NCBI GenBank assembly: GCA_003988855.1
Contig: QYAI01000110.1
Location: 29,496 to 93,495 of the forward strand
Length of the DNA: 64,000 bases
Direction: 5' to 3'
Source of the DNA: Arachnopeziza araneosa
Taxonomy: Eukaryota; Ascomycota; Leotiomycetes; Helotiales; Arachnopezizaceae
The notes under the pieces were generated by a model. The model made no database searches. It worked only from the letters and a program-made list of their open reading frames with translations, and was not told the origin of the DNA. The position numbers and the translations under genes were made by a program. Below, in pieces: positions 45,804 through 56,886 of this stretch. The first letter of the stretch is position 1. The number at the start of each line of letters is the position of its first letter.

Positions 45804-46965
45804 ATGCCACCTGCAAAGCCGAAGCCATCTGAAATGGCAGCAGAAGCAAAGAAAAGTTATATTCCATATATCCGAGCCACTTTTAACACCAAATGGCCCT
45901 CAACTTCAGTGCTTTGTCCCTCGGAATCCATGGTTGTTAAAGACCAACCTAAGCCACCTTTAACCTGTCGGTTCGGTATGCATCAGGCCTTCGAGCGACA
46001 AAAAATATGCTGACTCTCTTGTATAGCATTCTATGAGCGAGACCCCGTAGACCTTGCACTTGATTGGGTTGCTCCAACTGATAAGATTCGTATTCCGGTT
46101 ATCATGCCAGCAAACGACAAGAGAGCAGGTGGCGATTGGGAAGCTGGTGCGTTTATTTATTCAAGTGATGTCTTAACTTACCGGGTCAGGTGTCATGTCA
46201 CCTGAAGAGTGTCTTTGCCGGCGAAGCAATTTGTATGCTACGCTCACGACGCCTGCGGCAAACAGCTATTCGCCAACGAATTACCCTACACCCAGCAATC
46301 AAGGAATCTACTCCGAACATGTTGGTAAGGGCAATTGCTATGAACCATTACTACCCGAAATCTGATCACAATAGTTGTATTTCGAAATGGACCAGAGAAA
46401 TATGAGGCCTGGCATGAATACAAAGGTCGGTGATCTCTAAAAATCTGATAATCAAGCTCATTTTACAGCACTCCCAATCATTTCCGTTTCTCCTGTCAAG
46501 AGGCCAAAACTGGATAGTTCCGGCAAGAAATATTCTTTCAAACAAGAGAAAGACATGATGAGAGATAAAATTTGCCTAGCTCTCCGGATGGCCTTGTACT
46601 ATAAACACAACCGTATCTGTATTGGCACATTCGGACTGGGCTCGGGCTTCAGGAATCCGACGGAAGAAGTGGCGTTGATGTGGAGGGATGCCATCTTGAA
46701 GGATCCGGAATTTATTGGCCATTTCCAAGACGTCGTTTTTGCGTTTGAACCTCCAGAAGGCCCTGGTGTTGGAAGTTCCATCTCATCTAAATCATCTTCC
46801 TCAAAATCTTCTACGAAAGGTTCCTCGTCCAAATCCTCGTCGTCCTCCGCAAAAGGGAGTAGTGTAGCAGCCGATCTGGAAATTTTCAGGCAGGTTTTCA
46901 AGCCATCTAATATTCACGACGCCTTCAAGCCAACTTCTTCCTACAATGCACCACTATCGCCTTAG
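45804..46965 (+). CDS. Microbial-type poly(ADP-ribose) glycohydrolase (DUF2263/TIGR02452-like) with a Lys-Ser-rich tail
   Basis: A macrodomain-type hydrolase predicted to remove ADP-ribose polymers. Start ATG 45804. Exons 45804-45975, 46027-46146, 46190-46324, 46375-46425 and 46469-46965 join to 324 residues. The catalytic signature spans introns 2-3: AGGDWEAG followed by VMSPEECLCRRSNLY, the equivalent of the PARG GGG...QEE...RSxLY motif, with both glutamates present. Further family blocks are VVFRNGPEKYEAW, then ALRMALYYKHNRICIGTFGLGSGFRNP and MWRDAIL. After the fold comes a run of about 35 residues made almost only of Ser, Lys, Thr and Gly with repeated KS pairs, before a short end. Serine in KS context is the known acceptor of serine ADP-ribosylation in animals; whether that applies here is unknown. 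Confidence 0.82.
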
Positions 46966-48216
46966 GAATGAATGTGCTTACAATTCCCACATCTTCATTG
47001 GCATGGCGTTGAGCATTCACAACAGGCGTACGGTGTGCATCATAAGAGGCGTAAAGGTGGGAACACGGCATTGGGTAATGCTGGTAGCGAGGCGCAAAAG
47101 GGATTTAGGATGCATTCGATAGTGGAAGTTGATATTACTACATGCCAGTGGTTTATAAGTAGGGTGGTAATTTGAGACCTGAACTTCTGAGCTCTCCAAT
47201 GACTATGAAGCTTACACTAATGTTCTGTCATACGGACTCAACTCCACATGACATTTTCAAGATCTCTCTCCCAGCTGTGCTACCCTGGTGCATTCTCGAG
47301 ACGTCGACTTGTTTACGAGGTTGAATTAAGGTTACACAGATCTTCAAGTCAAATCTCATCTCTGTCATTTCTTTTGTCGCTCCTTGCTGAATGCGGTGTG
47401 TATCACGAAATCTTGGGAAAGAAGGTAGTGACGGTGAGTGGACCAGCTTGAAGAGTTGATGAAAGTTTTCATGCAAGTTGCCGAGATCAATGCGCCTGGT
47501 GTTAGCGCCGATGCAGATCCCATATGAGCACTGATAGAAATGGTGTCACGATCACTGAGGTTGTGGCCGTTCATGTTGAAAAGGTTGCTATAAACAACTT
47601 CCTGCAAGCTCCCACCATAGAGATCATCAAGAAAATAAAGCCGATTTGTAGGGATTGCAAACGGATTCAAAAAACAATAGGACTGAACCAAAGGAAAACC
47701 TCCAGTTCGTACGATAGGCTTGGTATTCCACAGCGCCTTCATGGAGGCTCGCGCTGCTGTTGAGGCAGGGAATGGCTCTTTACGAGCAAATGCTTCAGGT
47801 CAATCGTCTTGGTACAGGAGGGATGCATTTCGACTTATCAGATACGCAATCTTTAGCAGCATAGTTGATGATAAAACTTGACATGTCAAATACAAAATCT
47901 TCAGCAATTTCTATTAGCAGTGAAATTCTGCATAGAAAAACAAAACTAAATTAGGTACTAACCTTAGTGCCTAGCGCGAGAAGTGGGAATAATCAATCAG
48001 CAAGTTTCATTGAAATGACGACTACAAGTGATAAAACACATAATTATCTTGGCTTCAGTACCTCACAAACAAGCCCCAGCTCATCTCGTAGGGTTTATTG
48101 TCCTTGCTAGTAGAACCTAACGATTCATTTAAAGCCACCCAAGTCACCTTTTTGTCAGGGGGAGAGAAGCTCTTATTTTCTCTTTTTGATGTGTCGTCTG
48201 ATCATCTGTACCCAAA
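46966..48216. other. Intergenic stretch, PARG to COG5 (convergent)
   Basis: The most coding-like frame is minus 47742-47365 (125 codons, for example FPLVQSYCFLNPFAIP and NLFNMNGHNLSDRDTISI). It has no recognisable family and no proper start and may be a gene remnant. The right-hand part is AT-rich. No RNA gene seen. Confidence 0.4.
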
Positions 48217-49539
48217 TCACCTCCCTAAAGCCCCAATCACACTTCCAACCATCACAGCAACCTCCCTCTCCCATTTTCCCTCAACCTCTCTCTCCCCCTT
48301 AGCAGTTCCCGCTACGCCGCGAAGAACACACTCCTTAATCGCATCTCTAACACTACTCTTATTACTTTTTAATGTCCGGGCACTAACTCCTCCTCTATTC
48401 ACAATTTCCATAACCTTCGTGCTCAAACCACCTGCCAAGCTTCGCCAGAACCAACTAGGCAAACTGCCTGTCTCGAGACTCGCTAGAAGGGGCGTAAGGA
48501 AATTGGGTGGCAGGTTAGTCGCGGGAGAAAGGTTGGGGTGTACAGGTGGTGAAGTGTTAGAGAGAAGTGATTCGAGGGCGACAATGTTTTGACATCGCGC
48601 TGAAACCTCGAGTAGTGTCCGATCAAGGGTGGGCAGAGTTGCTAAACTTCGCCCTAGAGAAGCCACCGACGAAGTCAGAGATGTGCGGAGATATTCTTGT
48701 AGTGCAGTGACTAATAACTCTGGTTCCCATCTTTCATGTTTCTTGGTGGGCAATGGAGAAAGAAGATAAAGAGACATTAGTGCAGATATTGTTCTGGCTT
48801 TCGTGTCTGCAGTTTGTGCGTATGTCGTTGACCCACCAGAGGAAAGTGTGCTCATTGAGAATTCGCGAACAATTTGTTGTGACTTCTGCAGTACAGAGCG
48901 TTCGGAAGGGTTGACAATGGAGTGCTGTAGGCTTCTCACAACCTCGACCTTCTCCAATCCTTGACCCTCCTCGCCATCTCCCTTCTTCGAAAATAGTTCC
49001 CGTAAGCTTAGCAGTGTGTTTGAGCACCGAACCAACGCTCTGTGATCCTCTTTCTGCCCCGCAGTTTTGACTACGTTGCCTGTCCCTATGATCTCTGCCA
49101 GTTGCACTTCCAGCTGCCTTCCAAGCTGCAGGCTCCGTCCGACACTTCTACCCAGTTTGACTGTCTCCCATAGTCTCTCTGCTACTATCCGCACTTCTTC
49201 TGCAATTTCATACCGCACCAGTACCTCCTTCTCTAGACGCTTATACCCCTCGTTTAGACTCGATACCTGTATATCAATCTCCTGTACAATTCTCGCGCTC
49301 GACGCAGTCTGCGATTCAGTATAAGAGAGGATTTGAGGTGCAGATTTTGTTGTTAAGGCGTCAATATGAGTATTTATTTCTTGAGAATCGAAAAGGACTC
49401 GGGAGAGAGGTGTCGAGAGATCGAGGGGTGTGTCGGTCGGATTATTGGTTGTAAGGACGAGGGAATTGGCAAATTGCGGAGAGGAGAAAGAAGGCGAAAG
49501 GAAAGTCTCATAGTCAATGTAAGAGTCTTCTTCTGTCAT
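48217..49539 (-). CDS. COG5: Conserved oligomeric Golgi complex subunit 5
   Basis: Subunit of the COG tethering complex (lobe B) that acts in retrograde vesicle traffic within the Golgi. The start is the ATG at 49539 (MTEEDSYIDYETFL), which matches the family N-terminus; the open frame continues upstream only through a TTG. A single exon of 440 residues. Hallmarks are DYETFLSPSFSSPQFANSLVL, then TPLDLSTPLSRVLFDSQEIN, and the coiled-coil segment EIDIQVSSLNEGYKRLEKEVL typical of CATCHR-family tethers. The protein is about half the length of animal COG5, as usual for filamentous fungi. It is divergent from the DUF2434 gene, with 248 bp between start codons. Confidence 0.88.
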   Translation of the reverse strand: MTEEDSYIDYETFLSPSFSSPQFANSLVLTTNNPTDTPLDLSTPLSRVLFDSQEINTHIDALTTKSAPQILSYTESQTASSARIVQEIDIQVSSLNEGYKRLEKEVLVRYEIAEEVRIVAERLWETVKLGRSVGRSLQLGRQLEVQLAEIIGTGNVVKTAGQKEDHRALVRCSNTLLSLRELFSKKGDGEEGQGLEKVEVVRSLQHSIVNPSERSVLQKSQQIVREFSMSTLSSGGSTTYAQTADTKARTISALMSLYLLSPLPTKKHERWEPELLVTALQEYLRTSLTSSVASLGRSLATLPTLDRTLLEVSARCQNIVALESLLSNTSPPVHPNLSPATNLPPNFLTPLLASLETGSLPSWFWRSLAGGLSTKVMEIVNRGGVSARTLKSNKSSVRDAIKECVLRGVAGTAKGEREVEGKWEREVAVMVGSVIGALGR

Positions 49540-49787
49540 ATTGCGAGAGTCGATCTGTGTCGAGTTGGAGCCATTGAAGTTCTGTAATATCAATATTTTA
49601 TTTCTTTCGCAACGTCAACATATCTTGACGCTTTGGCCACATTTCTTATCGCGATAAGGAGCTCAAGCCGGAGCTTTGGAGCTTTCTTTTCGTCCCAAAC
49701 GTGCCATTCCTGTAGCAACATAAGTGTTTTCCGATATTTCCTACTCGCAGGGGCTCATGAAAATTATCGTTATATGTTCCTAGCAGG

Positions 49788-51403
49788 ATGTCTTCAATCA
49801 ATCGAGGCTCCCTCGCATTTACCGCTGGTGACAATTCGAGCGACAGTCTAATGGGCGGAATACATCTGAACCTTACCACCCTCACGCGTTGGAATTACTC
49901 TTACTACCCCAATGCCACAATTAGCAATGGTTCTTCATGCTTTCTTCTCTTCGAGCCATACACACCGCATCTGTTACAGAACGGCACATTTCTCAATGCC
50001 ACCTCCTGCTACTCTCCCATTAAACCGATTAAAACAAGATCGAAAGTTGGGCTGTTGTTCGCTGCTTTCTTTGGAATGTCGATAATGTTTACCTTCATCA
50101 ATCTGCAAAAACATGGAAAACTACTCTTACCTGCCGAAAAGAGATTTAGGGCTGTTGGTAGAAGATGGCAGTGGTATTGGATGTTGGTCGTTGCAGCATT
50201 TGCAATAATCAGTGGCATAACTGGGATCGATGTTGATAGGTATTACTTACCTGAACTACCATTCATCCTAAACAACTTCTTTTGGTTCTTGATGTTACCT
50301 ACAACAATGTGTGTAGTGTGGGAGAGTGTTCGACATTGGGGTAGTTGGCAGGAACGGCAGATGGTTGATCCGAACCCATTTCTTCTACGCCAGGATGATT
50401 GTAGATCAAAAGTTGAGTTCTACTTACCACTTTTGTTCTATTTCTTTTTTTGGATGGTAAACTTCCTGACCAACTTTCGACTCTCTGTTGACCTTTCCAG
50501 AATTTATTTATGGGCATCCCTCGTCCTTGGAGACCCATTGAGTTACAACGAGATTTGGATCAAGCAAGCCTCTATGCAGCTCCAACCGCGACAGATATTC
50601 GGTTTAAACTTGCCGCTTTCTTTCTCTTTGGGTCTTGGCTCGTAACAGCCTACTCTCTTCAACATTCAATATATCATTATAAGCCTCACAACAGCGGTTT
50701 GTTTAGCCGAATATTTGGCTTACTACGATTTACACCTCTGAAATTCACTCTCAGTCTACCTCTTTCCCTAGTCATGATTGGCTATGCCGCTGCTGTGTCA
50801 TTCAACTTTAACATCAGCCCATTGAATATTAAGGTGGACCTGGGGTATATGTACGGCTTAGGATGGAGCTCCATAGCAGTGACCCTGTTAGTTTTCGAAG
50901 TTGCAGGATTAATCGATCCAAACGAAGACCTTGATCTTATCCGCCAAAGACGAATTCGTGAAGCAGAAGCTGATCAGGAAATGGGTATCGCTAAAAAACC
51001 ACACTGGTGGTCAAGATTACACGGGGATAACCAGGAAATCAAAGTGCAGGATCGTATTGCTCGCAATGTTACTGAGATTGGAGTCCAGCTAGTTACAACA
51101 AAGAATTTGGAGGGAAGTGTTGAGATGAAAAATACTCATAACAGCAAAGGAGAAGATAATAATAAGCTGGTGGGAGAGGTTGAAGCTGTGGGAGTTATAG
51201 CGCCATTGTTGTTTCCAGCGAGTAACGAGCATGTGGAAACGAAACAGAGTTTTCCTAATCGGGCTAAGTCATGGAGAGGTAAGAAAGTGACCAGAGATAA
51301 AGAGTTAAGAGAGAGAGAGAAGCATAATGCTAATCACAGCACTGCAAATGGGAAAACCCTAAAATCAGAGGACCAAATTATTAGGAGTATGTTGGATGTT
51401 TGA
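49788..51403 (+). CDS. DUF2434 fungal multi-span membrane protein
   Basis: A polytopic membrane protein restricted to ascomycete fungi; function unknown. Start ATG 49788. Exons 49788-50456 and 50501-51403 join to 523 residues. The N-terminal ~80 residues are rich in N-x-S/T sequons (NLTTL, NYSYY, NATIS, NGSS, NGTF, NATS), so this part is probably extracytosolic. At least seven hydrophobic helices follow, for example VGLLFAAFFGMSIMFTFINL, WMLVVAAFAIISGITGI and LAAFFLFGSWLVTAYSL. The signature blocks RPWRPIELQRD and EVAGLIDPNEDLDLIRQRR are present. The ~130-residue C-terminal tail is charged and hydrophilic and probably cytosolic. The divergent COG5 partner gives no clear functional link. Confidence 0.85.
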
Positions 51404-53033
51404 CTATAATGAACTAGATAATTGGCTGGTTGCACAGAATGGCGTTTAACAATAGGTTATGGTTATCCATGCCGTGGAGTCCTCGCCAAGACCATCGGAG
51501 TTCCTTTGGAGGAATCCCCATTTCCTGGAAGTGTTTGCTCCATATTTACGAAAACTCTAATGCCGTTGGTTGTACTTTAGCTACAAAGATACAAATAGGG
51601 TGTAACTAATTATTACACACAATTATGGCTTCCCAATTCTTCTCAGCTTTCATGTGACGGAGAGTAACTAAGAATCCATTCTTGCTTTAGTTATATTTCA
51701 GCATATACACTTCTAAGTTACTCGCTCAGGCTAGCTGTAATCTGTACCGAAATCCTATGTATTAATATACATTTGTGCTTAGAGCCAGACTACGAAATTA
51801 TCGAAAGAGCTGAGAGTTAGTAAGTAGGTAAAACTTACATCGATTCGATTCATGCTTATTGAAATGAGAGGATGAGGATGAACCCATCTGTTTCTGAGAG
51901 GGAAACGAGTTGGTATAGATTTTCCTGTACAATTCCTACACAAGAATCAACGAACGGAGGTGAGTGAGAAACTTACGTCTAGAATTTGTGATTTGCGACA
52001 GCATTTATTACGTGAATAATTGGTAATTTGCTCTGATGTTATTAGATGTTATTGAGCGTGTGCTGAAGCCAAGATGGGTCTTTGATCCAAATCCCGAGCA
52101 CAAATTGAGATTTCAGAAAGCGGATTGGGTTGTGAGGTGCTTGATTGAACATATTGTTTGGCCGACGGAAATATAGTATAAGAAGTAAAGTAAGCCGTAT
52201 GCTATGCTGATAAGGTGAATTTAAGTATCAGTATTATAGAAGTCAATTTCAGTGGCTGTACTCGATATTATCTTTAGAGACGCGGAAAATATATCACGAA
52301 TCGTTGTCAGAAGCAAAGATTTAAGCACATACACTGTTCTTGTCCCCTTACAGTATCGACTTAGAACGAAGCTGCAGCGCGCCCATCAGTTATATTTACC
52401 TGGTCATTCTACGCTCAGTAACTAGATTTTGTAGGAAAGAACATCAACCTTGGTTTAAGTCAGTTCTCCGTGAGACAATTTAGAGGTTGTTGAGATATTT
52501 GAATGCGGGAAGGATCAATCTTGTACAATCCGAGGTTCATTTCTCCTTGATCTTGGATAATTCTCTCTCTCTCGGATCCTTCATAGTAGAAACGGCGACG
52601 CTCAACATTCAGTTTAGAGGAAAGGATCGAGCGATGAAGTTTCATATATCTTATAAAAGTCAGATTAAGAAATAGACCCACGGGGGTTTAAAAGAAATCT
52701 AAAACAATATGTTTAATTGAGTGTTTCATTGTATACTACCTTTGCGCAGTATCCTAATGAATGAATATAAGAAATACATATCCAAGTCTCTTGAACGCTG
52801 CCTGTCCATTTTGAAACTAGATTGCGTTTCGAGACATGAAATTTTAGGGAACAATAGGGGCCAAATTTCGGTTTCCATATAGTAGAGAACTTATTAAGAT
52901 TGTGGTAGGTATTGTGAAGGTCCAGAACAGTCAAAAGCGAGCTGAGACGTCACTCCCATTTTCTGCGTGGAAGTCGAAAAAGCTGGTGCTGAACAGAGCC
53001 TATTCCTCATTAGCAAAGCAGAGAAAAGCAGTT
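51404..53033. other. AT-rich intergenic stretch
   Basis: About 1.6 kb, noticeably AT-rich, with no frame above ~75 codons that looks coding. It contains no recognisable RNA gene. The high AT content and lack of genes would fit a decayed repeat, but no copy or terminal repeat is visible. Confidence 0.45.
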
Positions 53034-53632
53034 TCATATTATCGCAAAGAACGTCGCCGGTGGAAAAATGCATCTCAGGAAGGCACCTATTCTTTGTACA
53101 TAACTGTATGTCATATTCTCTTTCTGGCGCTGTTCCTCGTTTGTTTGTTGCAACTCAGAGACAGCTATTGTGAGTTGATTCTGTATAATTGACTTTAGAT
53201 GATCAATCGTCGAGAGAGCACAAGCAACGGCAGTTTTGTCCCATTCAGATTTCCCATGTTGAATGCTATGGAACCGTTCATGATCCTCCGTTCTTGAAGT
53301 ATCAGCTCGAGAAATCACCCCTGGTTGTTTCCGGCATTATCGAAAACAGAAAACTCCGAGATTGCTTTCTCAAATGATACAACAACACTCAGTTGGGCAG
53401 CGACAGGCCATGAAGATATATTCTTATAAATTTCAGAAAGGCGCTTCTCTCTATCGTTTAATTGATGAAGTGACAGGGAGCTTGTGTCTCTCATGACAAG
53501 TTCTTCGATATCTTCGAGCCATCGGTAAGGGTAGCGACGTCCTGTCATAGATATTTTGGACATCTCATGTAGTAGAATCACTCTGGGCAAGAGTAAGGGG
53601 TTGGCTGCTTCTTTACTGCTCTTCTTCAACAC
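53034..53632 (-). pseudogene. Uncharacterised coding remnant with a frame change
   Basis: Two overlapping minus-strand frames both look coding. The first (53632-53333) contains PLLLPRVILLHEMSKI, WLEDIEELVMRDTSSLSLHQL and LSEIYKNISSWPVAAQLSVV, then stops. The second (53318-53034) continues with CALSTIDHLKSIIQNQLTIAVSEL, YVQRIGAF and IFPPATFFAI, ending in a hydrophobic segment. Neither frame starts with a convincing ATG at its beginning. The only GT-AG pair that would join them in phase spans about 25 bp, too short for an intron here, so a frameshift is likelier. I do not recognise the family with confidence. Confidence 0.4.
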
Positions 53633-54038
53633 ACTTATGCATGAACTTAAGACCGAGTCTTGAGTGCCTCTGAAAAAGCCTGTGGTGGCATTAGAGGCTG
53701 GTTTATGGGCAAGCGAAAGTTCCCGGCCGCTGCACTGGTCAATTCTAGTCCCTTGGATATTTCGGTATATTATCTCTGTAATAATTTCTAATTAGTCACC
53801 TCTCAAGAATAAATAGAGGGCGAAATACGAATGTGATCTTGCTCCTGACGCTCAGATCCAAGTTTGTTGTGACAGGGAGCTAGCCAAAAGAAGCGACCAC
53901 GATTTTTCGAACTCTCTAACTGCCGGCGTGAGACACCTAGGGAAGTGATGGTATCCCAGTATTGGGCTTGGGGTAAAGGGATAGCCTTTGGCTCAAAGCT
54001 CCGTGGATCGCAATCGTCCTAAATTCTGTATGGCATCT

Positions 54039-54405
54039 TTAACAAATGCGTAAAAAAGGGAACCTGGTGAGATTACAGGAGTCGAAATGTATGTACAGGT
54101 TCGATAAATAAAGTTCTGTCAAAGGAGCCTTCCTTGACAAAAAATCAGCCACTTCCACTGGCTCAGGAGTAGTTTGCTCACCTGGTTCAACCAGGCTTAA
54201 TATCAAATTCTCGAAGAGAACCTTCTTGAAATTCAACATGAAAAGCCTGAGGTGACAGGTTGGTTTTAGGCGAGACATGCCCATATAGGTAGATCTCCAA
54301 GTATTTTAGAGGCGTCGAGACTACGGTGCATGAAGCTAGATCTGTTTTGAATATTTCATCATTCATTTTAACTGTCGTTAAGAAGATACCTCGATAGCAC
54401 TCCAA
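54039..54405 (-). pseudogene. Possible fragment of a leucine-rich or F-box-type protein
   Basis: Two minus-strand frames overlap: 54405-54187 (PLKYLEIYLYGHVSP, FHVEFQEGSLREFDI) and 54284-54039 (APLTELYLSNLYIHFDS, LTRFPFLRI). Both have leucine-spaced stretches like irregular leucine-rich repeats of fungal F-box proteins. They could be adjacent exons of one gene, but no canonical splice pair joins them convincingly. It may belong with the frames at 53.0-53.6 kb or 54.6-54.9 kb, or be independent debris. Confidence 0.3.
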
Positions 54406-54407
54406 AT

Positions 54408-54459
54408 AGATCGCAAGTTAAAACAGATAGCAAGTCAAAACGGATAGCGAATTGAAAAG
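54408..54459. repeat. 17-bp imperfect tandem repeat, three copies
   Basis: Units agatcgcaagttaaaac, agatagcaagtcaaaac and ggatagcgaattgaaaa follow head to tail. Most differences are transitions. The array lies between putative gene fragments; function unknown. Confidence 0.7.
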
Positions 54460-54559
54460 AAATAGAGGAATACAAGACGGCATTTTGATTTATAACAACA
54501 GCCGGAGTTATCGGGTTTGAGGTGGCGTAGCTTCAGCTTGAATTTAACTTGCACAGAGC

Positions 54560-54910
54560 TTATTGAACAAAGAAAGACCTTGGAATCTCGTTCTTGAAGG
54601 TTTCGACCACAGACGGGCTTCGTGATGTAATGACCCTAAGTCTTTGAGTTAAGGGTCTTCCAATGAAGGCATAGGATTGCATTATCAAATAGTAAAGTAA
54701 TCCTTCCTTCAGAAAAACTATCGGCAGCGATTTCAGAAGTGCGAAGTTGTTGGGAATCATTAAAATCTGCATAAGCACTTGCTTGTACAGTACAAAATTC
54801 CTATGGGGAGGTGACTCAAAGGTCATCTGATATTCCGCGACTGTGATTGGCGAGAGAACAATTTTGTCAGCCAACAACTCCAGACCCTCGTAGGCCCTCG
54901 GATCCATCAT
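54560..54910 (-). CDS. Short uncharacterised protein (possible gene fragment)
   Basis: A 116-codon frame from ATG 54910 (MMDPRAYEGLELLADKIVL) to a stop at 54560. It reads like real coding sequence: balanced composition, a hydrophobic helix VFLKEGLLYYLIMQSYAFIG and no repeats. I recognise no family. The 17-bp tandem repeat and other fragments follow downstream on the same strand, so this may be the 5' part of a larger, partly decayed gene. About 265 bp separate it from the divergent GST start. Confidence 0.35.
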   Translation of the reverse strand: MMDPRAYEGLELLADKIVLSPITVAEYQMTFESPPHRNFVLYKQVLMQILMIPNNFALLKSLPIVFLKEGLLYYLIMQSYAFIGRPLTQRLRVITSRSPSVVETFKNEIPRSFFVQ

Positions 54911-55060
54911 CAACTACGATCAACAAGCACCCACCAGGAACCAATATTTGCAAGTGCACAGCAAATGGAACCTTGTTGATCCCCATATCACTACAGTAGG
55001 AATTATGGCGGATTCATTTCCTGCTAGATATAAGCTCGGTAGCTTGGACTCCGAGCGGTG

Positions 55061-55070
55061 CTATAAATTG
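55061..55070 (+). promoter_or_regulatory. TATA-like box upstream of the GST gene
   Basis: ctataaatt lies about 110 bp upstream of the GST ATG at 55175, followed by a C/T-rich tract, the common fungal arrangement. It was recognised by sequence and position only. Confidence 0.4.
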
Positions 55071-55174
55071 TCCTCCCCTCTTCCATTCTTCATCCCCACG
55101 TTTTTCATCTCTAATAATCTCTCTTCCTCAAGTCTTTTCCTTATCCAAAGAACCGCCAATCCACCTTACGCATC

Positions 55175-55931
55175 ATGGCAGACAATAAACCCACCTTGCA
55201 CCACCTCAACGTAGGCTTCCCTTTCCTCTTCGAGCTCCAACTAACATTGGTTCTAGAATTCCCAGTCTCAACGGATTCTCTGGCTTCTCGAAGAGCTGAA
55301 TATTGAGTACGATCTTGTCCTTCACGAACGCAATCCTCCCACGCACCCGACAGCCCCTTTTCGTTCTCCACCATCTCTTCTTGAAACTGGCCCCTATGGG
55401 AAAGCTCCTTTGCTCATCTCCGGCCCCAAAGACGGGAACCGCTACATCCCAGAATCTGCCGCTATCGCAACCTACCTCATCCGCACGTTCGACACGTCCG
55501 ATAAGTTTGGATTGACAAAGGGAGATTGGATCCGCGACGAAGTACTTGTGTCTCTGATAAGTACCAGCTTAACACGAGCAACATTCATTACCATGATGCT
55601 TGATTTTCAGGCCTTGAAACTTGGGAATGGCCCTGCTGGTCAGAAATTTGACGGGCCAGAATTGAGAGATATGCTGAAGGAGATTGAAAGAGAACTGGAG
55701 GAAGGACCAAGTGGAGGATATTTCCTGGGCGCGCATCCAGGAAGGGCAGACATCCTTATGGAATACCCAATGAATAGTATCAAAACAAGAAAGTATGTTG
55801 ATTTGAAGGAGGAATTTCCAAAATTGGACCAGTGGCTCGAGAGAGTACATGCAAGAGATGCTTTCAGAAGGAGCTTGGAAAAAGGCAATGGTTATGATGT
55901 GACTGTCTTTCCTAGGAAGCCACATTTGTAG
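55175..55931 (+). CDS. Glutathione S-transferase-like protein
   Basis: Cytosolic glutathione transferase of the fungal GTT-like type. Start ATG 55175. Exons 55175-55210 (36 nt) and 55257-55931 join to 236 residues. The thioredoxin-fold N-domain shows SQSQRILWLLEELNIEYDL, then GPYGKAPLLI with the cis-Pro loop, and ESAAIATYLI, where Glu-Ser contacts the glutathione gamma-glutamyl group. The helical C-domain holds GPSGGYFLGAHPGRADILMEYP, where the usual capping box reads GRADI. The catalytic residue is probably one of the serines before the first helix. The short first exon is typical of fungal GST genes. The substrate is unknown. Confidence 0.9.
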
Positions 55932-56277
55932 GCGGACAATGAAGGCACTTTATCAACCACTTTCTACTCTTTTGGGGTTTCTCTACTTAGCTTTCTGAAA
56001 ACTGTACATAAATTTTGTACATAGATTTTAAACTCGACTCCCGCGAGATAGATCAAAAACTCCCCTACAGTCGTATACCTCCTTTAATTTATTCGCTGCT
56101 CTTCTTGAATATTAGGTTCTTCGAATTCAATAAAATATTGACATAATCGTTCATTGACCCCACCTTCATGTCTAAGCCACCCAATCATTAGCTTGCTTAT
56201 TTGCTGCGCCTCACCTTACCTTATCTCTCATCAACATCGAAACATCCCTTTTCCTCCTCAGCATTCAAATCATCAAG

Positions 56278-56886
56278 ATGGCTGAAGTGAAAAAACCTTC
56301 CAAACTACAGATCATTCTCTTCGTCCTCTGTTACTTTGCCTTTTTGGTTGTCGTTGGCTTCCTGTCCTCCACTGCGCTCGACCTTATCGGACCCTACCCA
56401 GTTATCACTCCCATCGCACGCTCTATCCTCCGAATCCTAACTCCTTTCTTCCCTCTTGTCGTGCCTCTTATTCTGGGTCAATTCATCAAGAGCTGCCGCC
56501 ATGAAACATGGCCTAACAAGAAAGCTTGGGTTGCACTGTCTGCCTGTTTAACACTGCAACATCTGCAACGAGTAAGCAGCAATATATACGGTATTTGGAG
56601 AGGTGAAGGTACAACACCAAACAAAATCGAAGCAGGTTTAATTGTGATGGTTATTGCTGGCGAGTTTTTGGACATCAAATGGGAGGGTGGCTTGTTGGAT
56701 ATATGGCTAGAGAAGGTTGTTACGTTGAGCATAGCGAAGGAGGCTGCTAAGAAGGCCAAGGAGTCCACGAAATTGATGGAGGCTCAAGTCGATGTAGAAA
56801 AGGGCTTGGAGGTTGAAGGGGTGTTTGTAACTGCCGAGGAGGAAAAGTGGTCTTTGAAGGCTCAAGATGAGGCAACCATGGAATAA
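56278..56886 (+). CDS. Small membrane protein of unknown function
   Basis: A 202-residue single-exon frame from ATG 56278 with C/T-rich DNA just upstream. Three or four hydrophobic helices are visible: IILFVLCYFAFLVVVGFL (about 12-29), ILRILTPFFPLVVPLILGQF (about 50-69), a weaker WVALSACLTLQHL, and AGLIVMVIAGEFLDI. The C-terminal ~55 residues are charged (AKEAAKKAKESTKLMEAQ) and could form an amphipathic or coiled-coil helix in the cytosol. I do not recognise the family. The gene shares strand and spacing with the GST and Mid2-like genes, but no functional link is visible. Confidence 0.65.
   Translation: MAEVKKPSKLQIILFVLCYFAFLVVVGFLSSTALDLIGPYPVITPIARSILRILTPFFPLVVPLILGQFIKSCRHETWPNKKAWVALSACLTLQHLQRVSSNIYGIWRGEGTTPNKIEAGLIVMVIAGEFLDIKWEGGLLDIWLEKVVTLSIAKEAAKKAKESTKLMEAQVDVEKGLEVEGVFVTAEEEKWSLKAQDEATME

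Noticed and set aside
49540..49593. Upstream extension of COG5
   Set aside because: It begins with TTG, and the family N-terminus starts at the ATG at 49539.
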